A stretch of DNA of 64,000 bases, taken from the NCBI GenBank assembly GCA_001600455.1, contig BCKC01000002.1, forward strand, positions 5,222,171 through 5,286,170, given 5' to 3'. Under the pieces are notes generated by a model that was not told where the DNA came from, did not search any database, and saw only the letters and a program-made list of their open reading frames with translations. This document shows, piece after piece, positions 28,592 to 41,882 of the stretch (within the stretch, counting starts at the first letter, position 1; each line of letters begins with the position of its first letter). Origin of the DNA: Endocalyx cinctus (taxonomy: Eukaryota; Ascomycota; Sordariomycetes; Amphisphaeriales; Apiosporaceae). The position numbers were made by a program, and so were the translations under genes.

Positions 28592-29079
28592 TTATCTCTT
28601 CTTAACCGTCGGCGGATTATGACTACCCATATTCCAAGCCTTGACGACCCAGCTCTGGGTGGCGTCGACGTAGTTCTCCTGCTCGACGTGCTTGACCCCG
28701 ACTTTCAGACCATCTTTTGTGAAGACCAGGTTCTTCTTCGCCATCCGCTGCGATGCGTTGTCCCGTATCTGCTTGACGCTCAGGTAGATCTGATAACCGA
28801 CGAAGGCGCCGCCGGCGAGGACGACGAGAAATATGACGAGAGGGATGAGTTGGCTATATAGGGGGGCGATTGTAAGTTAAATAACACAAATGCGACAAAC
28901 GGAGGGGTATGGTATTTGTATATATTTGAGGGGTAGTAGATTTATTTATAGTTTCTATATTTTATTTTTTTTTTCTGAAAGAAATAGGAAATAGTAAATG
29001 TTGCTATATCAGATGGTTTGCCTTACCGGATAACAGAGGGTTTCGCCTCGATTTTCGGTTTACTACTTCCCCAACCCAT
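28592..29079 (-). CDS. Small single-span membrane protein, function unknown
   Basis: I do not recognise this as a named family. Two exons on the minus strand (29079-29027 and 28853-28592) give 104 residues. The 173-bp intron has a GTAAGG donor and a TATAG acceptor. The first exon encodes MGWGSSKPKIEAKPSVI. The second exon has a hydrophobic span LIPLVIFLVVLAGGAFVGY (about residues 20-40), followed by a charged segment (VKQIRDNASQRMAKKN) and an aromatic C-terminal part (ATQSWVVKAWNMG). The basic residues before the span and a short N-terminus fit a tail-type or type II membrane protein of ER or mitochondria, which is inference. Evidence that it is real: GC-rich exon, clean splice sites, stop soon after a conserved-looking C-terminus, and an isolated position with its own flanks. 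Confidence 0.72.
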
Positions 29080-30068
29080 GATTTTGACTCTTAAGTGATT
29101 TGCGAAGAGTTATAATATCGTAGGTGTATAAAGCGCGCTGTTGTTATATTTAGGTGAGATTTTGGTGGAGGAGAGAAGATCGGAAGTGGATCGGATACTG
29201 TACAGTAGGATCAGGCGGATATAAAAAACAGTTGAGAGTTTTGTATAAAGTAGCGCTGGGAAATAAAATAAGAAACGGATGAGAAAAAAGAAAGAAAAAA
29301 GAAATTGTAAACAGCTTTTTAAAAAAGTAAAAGAAATGAAAGAAATAGAATAAGGTGATTGACTTTGATTTCTGTAGTAATTAATATTCAAATTCTTGAT
29401 TCCCTTGTGAATATAACATATACGTACAAGTACGTACCTACACTACACTAAGAACGCATGCATGTTACTTTCAGGGATATTTATTAATAGAGGGGGTCTT
29501 AGGGGATGTTCTGGTCCTCTTTCGGGGGTCTCAGTTCAGCTACGAAATGGTGGCAGAGCTATGCGTATGCAGAACTACCACAACGGGTAAAAAATCTAAT
29601 GCACGGGAATGACGAGTACTGACTTAAAGGGGGGGTTCAGGGGCTTCTTCTGGTGTTGTATCCCCCCTCATTCAAGAAACAAACTAAAGCTTGGAACAGA
29701 AAAGATATCTATACAGAATACTAATCGATTCATTTAGTATACGAGGTCATTATCAACAGTTAAAGTGTTCAAGTGTTCTGCAGTACGAATTAATACACAA
29801 CCCTCACCGGTACAGGCTCAGCTAACTAGGGCTGCTAGGTACCTACCTAGGTATATACACAGTAACGTAGTGAGTAATTAGGTACATAATGCACATGAGT
29901 AAGGGTTTATTACAGGGGCAAAGGAGGAGCCGTAAGTTACAGTGCGAGTCGTAGCGACACGTATGCATTAAAGCACTGTAAGTGGCACTGTCGACATTCC
30001 TGTACCAAAAAGTAAAAGTCTGGGGTAGACATCCCCGTACGACACATGGCAAAATGTTATACTGCAAA

Positions 30069-30276
30069 TGTTGGGTTAAAATCGTAAGATTTTACTGTTC
30101 TGAAAAATGAAGTTATTATTGTTGTTGATGTTGTGAAATAATTCTGCTAGTCAGAATTATTTCGAGTGTAAGTGAGCTGGCGTACAGGCCAGCTCCGCAC
30201 TGGCCACATACACCAGCCTGTGGCTGGTGATGTGGCTGGTGTGGCTTATACTCCAGCTAGCTACTAATAATCAACA
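30069..30276 (+). mobile_element. 208-bp solo LTR-like element, copy A
   Basis: It starts TGTTGGGTTA and ends ATAATCAACA, so the ends are TG...CA with a 5-bp inverted repeat TGTTG/CAACA. It is flanked by a perfect 5-bp direct duplication GCAAA (30064-30068 and 30277-30281). An identical copy lies inverted at 53374-53581 with a different duplication. These are the hallmarks of an LTR left after LTR-LTR recombination of a retrotransposon. Four perfect hairpins lie inside: stems at 30077-30083/30088-30094, 30136-30146/30152-30162, 30174-30181/30188-30195 and 30211-30218/30222-30229. There is no ORF. A MITE-like element is the alternative. Confidence 0.85.
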
Positions 30277-30353
30277 GCAAACAATATGTTTATAAAGTTG
30301 ACGAATTTTCACGTCCAAGCCTTCCGAGTCTCTTCGTAAGCCGGCAAAGCCCG

Positions 30354-30382
30354 TTTTTTTTTTTTTTTTTTTTTTTTTTTTT
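30354..30382. repeat. T29 homopolymer
   Basis: A run of 29 T begins 77 bp after the end of the solo-LTR-like element. No retroposed body could be recognised around it. Confidence 0.9.
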
Positions 30383-31158
30383 CATCCAAGCCATGCTCAA
30401 CGCCTGCTTCGACTTGACCCGTTCTCTAAGTTTCTATGCAAGCATCTGGCGTAATAACTTGAACAACTCAGTCTCCCGTTCCTCGGTGATCGTATCCAGT
30501 TTATCTTGGATCTACTTAGTACTTGCAGAGCCGTCTATCCCGGTTCCACATATCAACCTCGTTACCGAGGGGTTCTCCAGCTTATTTTACTCCTCGTCCC
30601 GCCTCTTATCTCGTAAGTGAACCCGCTGTGTCATGATATCGTCGATAAGAGATCGGTGGGTCAGCAATTCAAAGGTGGTGCACCGGAAGCTCCATGGATC
30701 GGACGTGAATGGGAGAATCGTCGTCGGACCACCTAGTCTAGGTCAAGCATGAGAGATGTATATGATTCGAAACGAGAATCTTTAGAGGGATGAAAGGAAG
30801 CGCCAAAATCGCCGAGTAATACCTTCACCTTGTTAGGGGGTTATTGCCGGGTATGCCGAGTCGCACGGCTAGGACGGCACGAGAAGGGACTCCGGACACT
30901 GAGGAGATTGGCTTGCGGTCGGGCCGGACGACGGGTTCCGGCTCTGACGCACCAAATTTGGCGTATTACTGCTCTGTCGAGAGGTAGGCGAGGGAAGAAC
31001 GCAGCCAGAAAAGGATGTTACCAAGATGGAGTCCTATGTAAATTCCATTAGGGCCTTCGAGAGCAAAGCAATCTAACACCACTAGGATCATCAACACTCC
31101 CTCAGCTACGCACGGGGGTAGTGAGCAACGCTTGTCTTAAGCCGCAACAGAGTATCTG

Positions 31159-31185
31159 CCCCCCCCCCCCCCCTTTTTTTTTTTT
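31159..31185. repeat. C15 then T12 tract
   Basis: A pure C run is followed directly by a pure T run, forming a 27-bp polypyrimidine strand. It could form non-B DNA. Its length may be uncertain in the assembly. Confidence 0.93.
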
Positions 31186-32774
31186 GGGTCATCATCTGTA
31201 GTGCCGACCTTGATAGCGACATATTTTGATGTCTGCTCGTCAAGGGTGGACTAGGCGGTTGAAAATGTGCAATGAATAGGTTCGTGCACTATGCGATACC
31301 GCCCCTGAGGACGGTCATCGATTCGTATGGAATACTAACCCCAGGGCCGGTAGTAATCTAGTATTTCTACACATTCTAGATACTCGTGTTCAACACTGGC
31401 GATATATGTAGTCGAGTAGGGAGCACGTACGAAATTGAGATGTTTCCCCGAGGAGTATAGAGAACTTGAAAGATGATATGACCACGGAAACACGCGCCGC
31501 GGCAACTACGAATATTACAGACTTATTTAAAGTTTAAATAATTCGGACTACAGAAAAATAAAGAATACATAATAGACTATAGCCAGAGTAGAAGAAGATA
31601 TGAGTAACGGCTACTGCTAATTGTTGTGGTACTTGATGATGGCCTCGAGATTATATTGCAACAAGGAAACTATTACAAAATCTTGTCTAGTATATATCCA
31701 GGCATATACTATGCAATTGATGGCCATGATTGAATTGGCGCAGACAGTCCTCGGGAAACCGTCATGATATCTAAATGTAGGTACGGAGTCCTAGATCCTT
31801 ATTTGGGTTGTATCATCACCGTGCCAGGAAGTTAAAATGTGACCCGGCGGTAATGAGACAGTTCCATACACGTAGGTAACGCCTAGCATCAGTTAATCAA
31901 GTACCTATCCATCCATTTTCAAACCCCCTTTTCACCACCCGACTTGCCGACCTTATCAATTTTGTGACAAGGTATAAATGAAAAGCAGAGGAGGGCTAGG
32001 GAGGGGTATCGGGGTATCTATGATAAGATAAAAGAGGAGTGGATGATAAGCTGAGATGACCTCAAGATTTGGATAAACCCCTTTAGTTAAATGTTACACG
32101 ATAGAATCTTGAAATAACCAATCATATTATGAGAGAAGCTTTGACCTCCATTAGATGCGGGTCAAATAGTGAAGAGAAGTGGTGTTCATGTGTTGAACAT
32201 TGAACAGCCTATCATTATGGAAAGGTCCACGGGTACTGCTGGCCAAAATTATATCATCAAATTTAAATCCAGATTGCCCAGGTGTTACTTCACGTGAATC
32301 AGATATATATAAAAAAAGATGAAAATGATGATTCAATGAAATAACTATTTTCTTTTATTTTCTTCCTTTTTCTTCTTCTTCTTCTTCTTCTTCTCAATCA
32401 TATGCATATTCAATACATTAAATCAAATAAATTCTATATAACGGTGTAACTAGCTTAGCCTGTCACCGCTGAATTTCGAAAATCGAAATCCGAAATTCCA
32501 AAAACGTGGCCTCGAACCTCTCAAGTCAGCCTGCTTTCTCTGCCCCGTCCGCCACTATCCATTCCTCTTAGTTCGAAAGTCCACCACCAACTACTCAACT
32601 ACCATCAAGTCACTCAATCGATAAATCAATCATCTTCTGAATCAATACGATTGATTCTATACGAATATATATCTCACCCAAAATCATATTTTACCCGATA
32701 GACAAACAATAAAATAAGACTACATAGGTGCTATTACTCTGAATTATAAAAAAAAAACCCCACTGCGCCAAACC

Positions 32775-35700
32775 ATGGCTGCCCCAAATGAAGGCTATGG
32801 CCAATATCAGGCACAGTATGCCCAAGATGCGCAATATCCAGGTCAGCCAGCTTCCGAATTCGAAGCACAAGCCTCGCCCCCGCCTACACAAGGATCCGCG
32901 TATCCTGCTGCTGAAACCGGCAAGAAGAAGAAGAGAGGGTATGCCACCCAGGCTTTTGAGTTTGGTAGTGGCGCAAACGCCGGTGCCGCCCCTATGCCCG
33001 CCGCCGGTGCCGCACCCCAAGGTGCACCCGCGTACGGAGGTTATGGCGGGCAACCACAAAACTTTCAGCAAGGCGGTTATGGATCCCCCGCACCCGTCGG
33101 CTACGATGCACCACAACAACCACCTGTTCCTGGTCAACCCGGTGTTGGCGGCTACCAAGCACCGGACCCTTACTACCAGGGAGGAGCTGCGCAGCCGCCC
33201 ATGGGAATGGGTAGTATAACTTCGAATATGGCTGGAATGAACTTGGGAGCTTCCCCGCAGCCGGCCATGCAACAGCCTCCCCAGCAGCAAGCCCGTCTCG
33301 CTTTGAACCAACTCTACCCTACCGATTTAGTCAACCAACCTTTCAACGTCTCCGAGCTCGACTTGCCTCCTCCCCCTTGCGTTCTACCGCCAAATGTGAG
33401 TTTTGGACATTGAAACTACGGGGAAATCATCATTTCGAGCTAACTCTCGGTTACTTTGTAGGCTAGCGTAACTCAATCTCCAGATGCTAACTGTCCTCCC
33501 AAATACGTCCGATCTACCTTAAATGCGGTCCCCACTACTCATTCTTTATTGAAGAAATCTAAGCTACCGTTCGCCTTGGTTATTCAACCTTACGCCGCCC
33601 TCCACGATATCGACGACCAGGTCCCGGTTGTTCAAGATCAAGTTATCGCGAGATGCCGAAGATGCAGGACCTATATCAACCCTTACGTTTCTTTCCTCGA
33701 CCAAGGGCACAGGTGGCGGTGTAACATGTGTAACTTGACGAACGACGTTCCCCAAGCTTTCGATTGGGATGCTGCCGCGCAGAAGAGCGTCAATCGCTGG
33801 GATAGACATGAATTGAACCACTCCGTCGTCGAGTTTGTCGCCCCGCAAGAATATATGGTCCGCCCTCCCCAGCCGCTCGTCTACCTCTTCCTCTTTGACG
33901 TGAGCTACGCCGCCGTCTCTACCGGTCTCCTCGCTACGAGCGCGCGAACCATTCTGGATAGTCTTAACAGGATTCCCAACGCGGATCGCCGCACCCGCCT
34001 AGGTTTCATCGCGGTTGACTCGAGTCTACACTACTTCTCCGTTCCTAAGGATGAGGAGGAAAACGGGGAGACGAGCATGCTAGTCGTGAGCGACCTGGAA
34101 GAGCCCTTCCTACCGGTTCCCCACGATCTCTTGGTACCCCTTACGGAAAGCCGAGCCAACGTCGAAAACTTCTTGACGAAGCTCCCGGAGATGTTCCAGA
34201 ACAACCAAAACAACGGTTCATGCATGGGCTCGGCTCTGAGAGCGGGCCACAAGCTGATCTCGCCTCTCGGTGGTAAGATTGTCGTTCTCAGTGCGTCCTT
34301 GCCAAACATGGGAACCGGAAAGCTGGATATGAGAGAAGACAAGAAACTTCTGGGCACCTCCAAGGAGAGCGGCCTTCTCCAGACGGCCAACAGCTTCTAC
34401 AAGTCGTTCGCGGTTGAATGCTCCAAGAACCAAGTGTCAATCGATATGTTCCTCTTTTCATCGCAATACCAAGACGTGGCTTCTCTAAGCAACCTCCCTC
34501 GCTATACCGGTGGACAGACCTGGTTCTACCCAGGCTGGAACGCCGGACGAGCCGAAGACGCCATCAAGTTCGCAACAGAATTCAGCGACTACTTATCATC
34601 CGAAATCGGCTTGGAGGCGGTGCTTAGAGTTCGGGCTTCTACTGGTCTGCGCATGAGCACGTTCTACGGAAACTTCTTTAACAGATCCTCGGACCTCTGC
34701 GCTTTCCCCGCTTTCCCCCGCGACCAGTGCTACGTGGTCGAGGTGGCTATCGACGAGAGCTTGACGAAGAACTACATCTGCTTACAGGCGGGTGTACTGT
34801 ACACAACATGCAACGGCGAGCGGCGTATCCGCGTGATGACCCTTGCCCTCCCCACTACGACCAACTTGGCGGATATATATGCTTCGGCCGACCAGTGTGC
34901 TATCACGACGTACTTTAGTCATAAAGCGGTGGAAAGGGCACTCAGCGGTGGATTGGACGCCGCCCGCGACGCGTTGCAGAGCAAACTCATCGAGCTTCTA
35001 CAAACATTCAAGAAAGAATTGGGCGGCGGAAGCATGGGTGGCGGCAGCCTCCAATTCCCGGCTAATCTGCGCGGCCTTCCGATACTATTCCTAGGTCTCA
35101 TCAAGAACGTCGGTCTTCGAAGGTCGGCGCAGATCCCTTCAGATCTAAGGTCGGCGGCCCTGTGCCAGCTCTCAACACTACCCCTACCTCTCCTCATACA
35201 ATACATCTACCCTCGACTTTACTCGTTGCACGACATGCCTGACAACGCCGGTGTCCCCGATCCGGAAACGAGCCAGATCGTGCTCCCGCCGCCTCTCAAT
35301 CTCTCCTCGGAGCGGTTTGTCTCTTACGGTCTGTACCTGATCGACGACGGCCAAACGCAGTTCCTCTGGGTTGGCAGAGACGCCATCCCGCAGTTGCTGG
35401 ATGATGTTTTCGGAGTAGCGGACCGGACACAATTACGGGTGGGTAAGGGATCAATCCCCGAGTTGGACAACGACTTCAACGAGCGGGTGCGCGCAGTGGT
35501 CAACAAGAGCCGGGATCACCTGTCACGGGGCGTGGGAAGTATCATTGTGCCTCACCTGTACATCGTGCGAGAGGATGGCGAGCCAAGTCTCAAGCTATGG
35601 GCACAGACTCTGTTGGTAGAGGATCGGGCTGACCAAGGGATGAGCTTGATCCAGTGGATGGGCATGTTGAGAGAGAAGGTGAGTGCTTAAAATAGCGAAA

Positions 35701-35849
35701 TTTAAGCGCCCAGTGGAGAAGTTTCTTTTGTGCTTTTGGTGAAGAGGAGGGGGGACATGTGACTAGCTGGCTCGCCAAAAAAAAAAAAATATTAAACTTG
35801 TTACGCTTACATGTCTGTTGGTTTGACGTTGCAGGTGGTGGTGCAGTAG
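32775..35849 (+). CDS. SEC24: COPII coat cargo adaptor SEC24
   Basis: SEC24 pairs with SEC23 in the inner COPII coat and picks cargo for ER-to-Golgi vesicles. Exons 32775-33395, 33462-35678 and probably 35835-35849 give 950 residues. The N-terminus is a disordered Q/P/G-rich region, as usual in this family. The zinc finger C-x2-C...C-x2-C starts at Cys272 (CRRC...CNMC), followed by the trunk ([20 protein letters not shown]), the beta-sandwich, helical and gelsolin-like parts ([18 protein letters not shown]). The start ATG lies in a good Kozak context (AACCATGGCT). The last 5-codon exon is inferred from a strong GTGAGT donor after GAGAAG and a TTGCAG acceptor. Without that splice the protein would end at 35690 with EKVSA instead of EKVVVQ. 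Confidence 0.96.
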
Positions 35850-36882
35850 TAGCTTAAGCGATGACGAGTATTGATATCGATGTGTGTGGTTCTCCACCAA
35901 CCAACTTGGCCCGGCGGGTTTATTAAAGAATACAATGGGATTGTATAGAGAGAATGGGAGGAAGCAAGGAGAGAAGAAGGGTGAGAGAAAGAAAGCTTCG
36001 TCGAGATATATTAAAACAAACTCTTATCAAATTCGAGGAAAGAGTAAAACAAGAAATAACGAACAAATAAAATAATAAAAAAAAAAAGAAGATTTGGTCT
36101 TACGATAATAACGTTTCTTCGTCGTTCTATACGTGATTTAAACCAGGCCTAAGAGTGTTTTTACGTAGTTTTATCTAACCTAGTCTACCTACTTGACCGT
36201 TATACAGAGGGCTGAACCTTTTTTTGAGACCCTAGTTTTTCTTGGTACTGTCTCGTCATATAGACGCAGAAACGTCAATAAGCAGGCTGGATATATTCAT
36301 CCGATGATTTATAGCCTATATATGTATGGAGTATATTCCTCTCTCTTTTTAATAGAACATATCCAAGAAAAGAGAGAAAGGAAAAAATAAAAATAAAAAC
36401 TTCTAATATAAATATATTCTACTAGGATATAGATAGATGGATGATCTCGTGGTAAAAAAAAAAAGCCCCTTCGTTTTCCTTAACGCTAAGCAAGGCTCCG
36501 GGATTGGAGGGAGAAAGCGGCTCGTGCCAGTACATAGTAAAAGGTAAGATGAAACAAGACCCAATGGGTCGAATTTCGGGTTGGCGTAGCGTAGCGTAGT
36601 ACTTATGGATATGTGATTGACTGAAACGAATGGATGGGCACGCGCTGGTTTGTACATGTACGTACGTGGGCGGCTAAACCGATTTAAAATGGGTGGTTTG
36701 ATTGGATAGAAGAAAGAGAGAGAGTTTCTTTTCTTTTTTTGAGATAAGGTAGGTAGGTATTATTCTGTTATAGGAGTACATAAGATATACTTACAAGTAT
36801 ATGTGATACCTAATATATACTTGTTTTTCTTCTTTTCCCTTTCTATTTTTGGGTTACAAGGCAGAAAGGGAGGGGGAAGATT

Positions 36883-36926
<44 letters not shown>

Positions 36927-38232
36927 TACAGAATAGAGAATGGTTAAAAGTGACGATGATAAGATAAGTTAGCGAATAAAATAGCTTCGTTTCAAGTTAT
37001 CACGTTAGAAATATACGGTACTTTACCTTTTTAGCGCCAACGAAGCTACGCAAAACAGCTTGGAACAAACCCCGCCAAAAAAAAAAAAAGAGAGACCTGT
37101 AACGGAACAGAGGTCTAAGCTGAAATATCTACGTAGTAAATGAATCAGTCACATTTTAAAAAGAAGTAAATATGACTCTGAATATTTTTGAGTAAAAAGT
37201 CGATAGATAGATAGACATATATACCTAAGTAGATAGACAGATATGACTTATATGTACGATCAGTTATAACTGTTACACTACTTTTACAGTACATTCACTA
37301 TATCAGAGGTACTGGGGTGGTGCCTGGTAGATCGATCTGCACTATAACGTCCCTAAATAGTGTACTTATAACGCCTGGGTAACCTTACCTCTTTTTTCCC
37401 CCCTCTCTTATTTTTAACGACATTTTTTAAACCACATACCAGACATATATACCATACCGGTAGACGTTAGGTACGCATACATATATACCCATAACTCAAC
37501 TTCAATCCTTTTGTCTAGGTGATATATACTGTAAGTAATCTTGATATCTCGTAAACAGCTTCCATTCATTTACCCCGTTGTTTATTTTTGATCTATCATA
37601 TCTCTATTCATTCATTCATATCTTTTAGATATTATAGGTTAAATACCTCTATACCTCTATACCTAGTATACATACCTCTAACTATCTGATCCCCTTACAC
37701 TCACACTTAATATCCCCACCTCTCCGTAATTCCAAGGTACACCATAGGTACTTTCGCTACACTAGATGTTAGCTTAACCTGGTACCGTATATCATCGCCT
37801 GTTATTTGTATGGGTGTCCTTGATATATCTTTCTTTCTTTTTTTTTTCGCTTCTGAGTTTCTACTTGTGGTATTCTTCCTAATATTCTTCTTCCGTCACT
37901 AAACTTTCTCGTATACTACTGTATTTAGGTAGATATTTTGTTCTCTTTTTCTTACCTTCGTATATCACACATTACACTACGTACCAACATCCAAACAAGT
38001 AGCGGGGCAATATCGACGACGACGACTACTTTACGGGCTTCGTTAAAATACACGCTTGATACATGCTACATACCTACCTAGGTATATACTTCCAGACGCG
38101 GTCCGGGTTACATTTGATTTAGCAAGACAAAGAGAGGTAAGAGAGCTGATTTACTATCATTTCACTATTTTTACCCCTCACGAAGATCATACAGGAACAT
38201 TATTCTTCTTTGACATCTTCCGTCTTCCGACT

Positions 38233-38263
<31 letters not shown>

Positions 38264-39171
38264 TAACACTCCAATCCACACTCTTCAAAGGGCGAAAATA
38301 ATAATAAGGGGCAAAAAGAAGAAGAGAGCTCCATTGGTATAGGAATATCTAAAATTCAAAAAAAGGTACCAGATGAAGCAATCGTCTGGGGTTTTCGTTC
38401 TGTAACAAGGGGTTAGTTATCATAATATACTCCCCCAACTCGTCACACCCTACCTGTTCCTTTTCTTGGGTCAACTGGTTCGGGCCCAAGCGAATCGTGT
38501 TGCATCTTTTTTTTTTTGCCCAGCTTCATTCACCCTTAACTGATCTACTTGTTTTTTTCTCTCTCTTCTTCTTTCCCCTTTCCAACCCAGACATTCCCGG
38601 TTGATCGTCTTATCTTCGAAAGATTCTTACTTTTTATACTGTTTTGTAGTTCGGACGACTTTTTTTCGACACACCTTGGCGCAAAAGGAAGTCTAAACTC
38701 TGTTCGACGATCATTCACATACACTCTCGCATACAAAGAAGTGATAGTCTAACAAATCCAATCCCGACTATCGTCTTCAAAGGAGGGGTACTACACAACC
38801 AACAACCAAAAAAAAATCCATCTTGCAATTCTTACAAAGCGAACCACCCGTCTCCTTCGTCGTTTCGGATTACTTTTTAGGTGAATAAGAAATATCGTCG
38901 ACTTTAATCACTTATTTTCTTGATCGACAATACTTCTTTTTTCTCCTACAATTAATACTTGGGACGACTCGATATTCACCCCACCCACGCACATTATATA
39001 CTGTTGCACCTTATTCTACTGCCTCTCTCTCATCGCGACGTAATCATCGTTCTCCTTATTACCTAGACGTCGCGAACCCGACAAAGAGTTTCTTCTACGA
39101 GTCGACCCTCGGAATTGAATTCTAAACCCATCCCTCGATAACCTTTAATATTTACACGTCGGCATTTCATC
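35850..39171. other. Long intergenic region upstream of the MAPK gene
   Basis: This is 3.3 kb of AT-rich DNA with the SEC24 3' flank and probably a long MAPK promoter and leader. It holds a GA microsatellite (36885-36923), a CA repeat (about 38233-38254), GATA-rich stretches near 37200-37245 and CTTTT tracts close to the MAPK start. Only short, unconvincing ORFs occur. Confidence 0.5.
36885..36923. repeat. GA dinucleotide microsatellite
   Basis: A pure AG/GA repeat of about 19 units lies in intergenic DNA. Confidence 0.93.
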
Positions 39172-40450
<1,279 letters not shown>

Positions 40451-41098
40451 GAGACCAAATCTCTCGATCAGTTGAAGAAGGAAGGTTACCGAGACAGCGT
40501 TACCAAATATTACAAACGCAAGACCGAACAGGAGGATGAACGGGAACAGGAACAGGAAGAAGAGGATGCTGATGAATTGGCAGCAAAGATGGGTAGGGTT
40601 AGCATCGACGGTCATGATTGGAAGGGGTACAATAAGAATAAGGTTAATACGGTGCTTGAAGCCTCTAAGCGATTACAATTGCTTAGAGGAATATAACAAG
40701 GAAAGGAAAAAAAAAAAACATTGAGAACCTGGTATTATCTTGGTTTTTGTTTTTTTAAATTCTTGTATTGTTCACCCCCCCTTTTTTAAACAAAAAAAAA
40801 AAAGAAATTTAAGACTAAGGAAAAAAACGCATGCTGATTTGGCATAGCGAAAACCGATTTTAGAAGCGGTGTTTTTTTTAATATACATGTTGTTCTATAA
40901 ATTATCTTTTTATGTATTTGTCTGTTAACTTGGTATCCCAACTGGATTTCTAACAATGAAAGTAAATCAAAGCAAGGCAAGGCAAAGACTACTTTGATAC
41001 TTTAAAAGGAGAAGAAAGGAATTACATGGGAGGGAGGACTTTTCCCCTTCTTTTTTTTTATTTTTATTTTTATTTTTATTTTTTTTTTTGCTTTCTCA

Positions 41099-41117
41099 CC
41101 CCCCCCCCCCCCCCCCC
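41099..41117. repeat. C19 homopolymer
   Basis: A run of 19 C sits in the convergent intergenic region, directly after T-rich hexamer repeats. Confidence 0.92.
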
Positions 41118-41371
41118 TTAGTCTCCGTCTTCTCTACCTCGTAAAAAAAGAAAAAAGAGAGAGCGAGGATAGAAAAGGAGAAGTGAGAGGGGAGGAGAGG
41201 TTATATTTAGATCAAGTGAGTGAGCGGGTGGCTGGCTGGAGATAGTTGGTCTGATGGATGACGGATAGAAATAGGTACCTCGAGTCCTTTTGTATCTTAT
41301 GAGGACATAGACTTTACTTCGCTCTCGGGTATTATTATTATTATAAAGTCATTTCTTCATTGAGTATATTT

Positions 41372-41373
<2 letters not shown>

Positions 41374-41402
<29 letters not shown>
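41374..41402. repeat. CT dinucleotide microsatellite
   Basis: A pure CT repeat of about 14 units is followed by a T run. Confidence 0.92.
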
Positions 41403-41409
<7 letters not shown>

Positions 41410-41882
41410 CTTTTAGATTTTAGATTTTAGATTTTGAGGTCTTGAGACATTTCATTCATGTATTATTCATCTATTTCATATACACATATATACAACCTCT
41501 TTTTTTTCTTATCTGTATATTCAGAATTCTCATTAAAAGTGAGAGAGAGGGAGGAAAGGAGTGATTTACTCTTCATATAAAATAAAAATAAGGGAAACAA
41601 AAAAAGGAAAGGCATTGTTTCTTTCTCGATTCATCCACTAATTTGATAGTATTATTATTATATTTTTTTGCTCGCTTCGTTTATTCTCAACCCTTTCCTT
41701 TTTCTTCCTTGCCACATGTCCCTAATATGTATGTGTTTGCATGTGTATGTTATTGCTTTCTTCCTTTCTTTCTTCCGAAAAGACCTAGCCCGAGTAACTC
41801 GGACTAAGCCAAATCCAAGCCCCCTTATCTCTCTCTTTTTTTCTCTCCTTTCCCAAAAAAAAAGGAAGGAAAAAAAGTGAAT

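Larger units (their letters stand above)
29080..32774. other. Intergenic region with a solo-LTR-like insertion
   Basis: This is a 3.7-kb gene-poor stretch between the small membrane protein and SEC24. It contains the 208-bp insertion listed separately, a T29 run (30354-30382) and a C15/T12 tract (31159-31185). ORFs at 30393-30620 and 30830-31051 are short and unlike known proteins. The segment from 30400 to 31150 is less AT-rich than its surroundings, but no family could be named. A TTC/CTT tract near 32365-32394 precedes the SEC24 promoter. Confidence 0.5.
40451..41882. other. Convergent intergenic region, MAPK / CHO1
   Basis: The first 243 bp after the MAPK stop stay open in the same frame. 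Beyond that the DNA is 3' flank with A/T homopolymers, TTTTTA repeats (41056-41090), C19 (41099-41117), a CT microsatellite (41374-41402) and three tandem AGATTTT units (about 41415-41437). No separate gene was recognised. Confidence 0.5.

Noticed and set aside
30830..31051. 73-codon Arg-rich ORF
   Set aside because: It has an unusual composition but no match to a known family, and no splice context or conserved motif.
36885..36923. Possible CRISPR-like array in simple repeats
   Set aside because: It is a pure dinucleotide microsatellite without spacers, and the host is a eukaryote.
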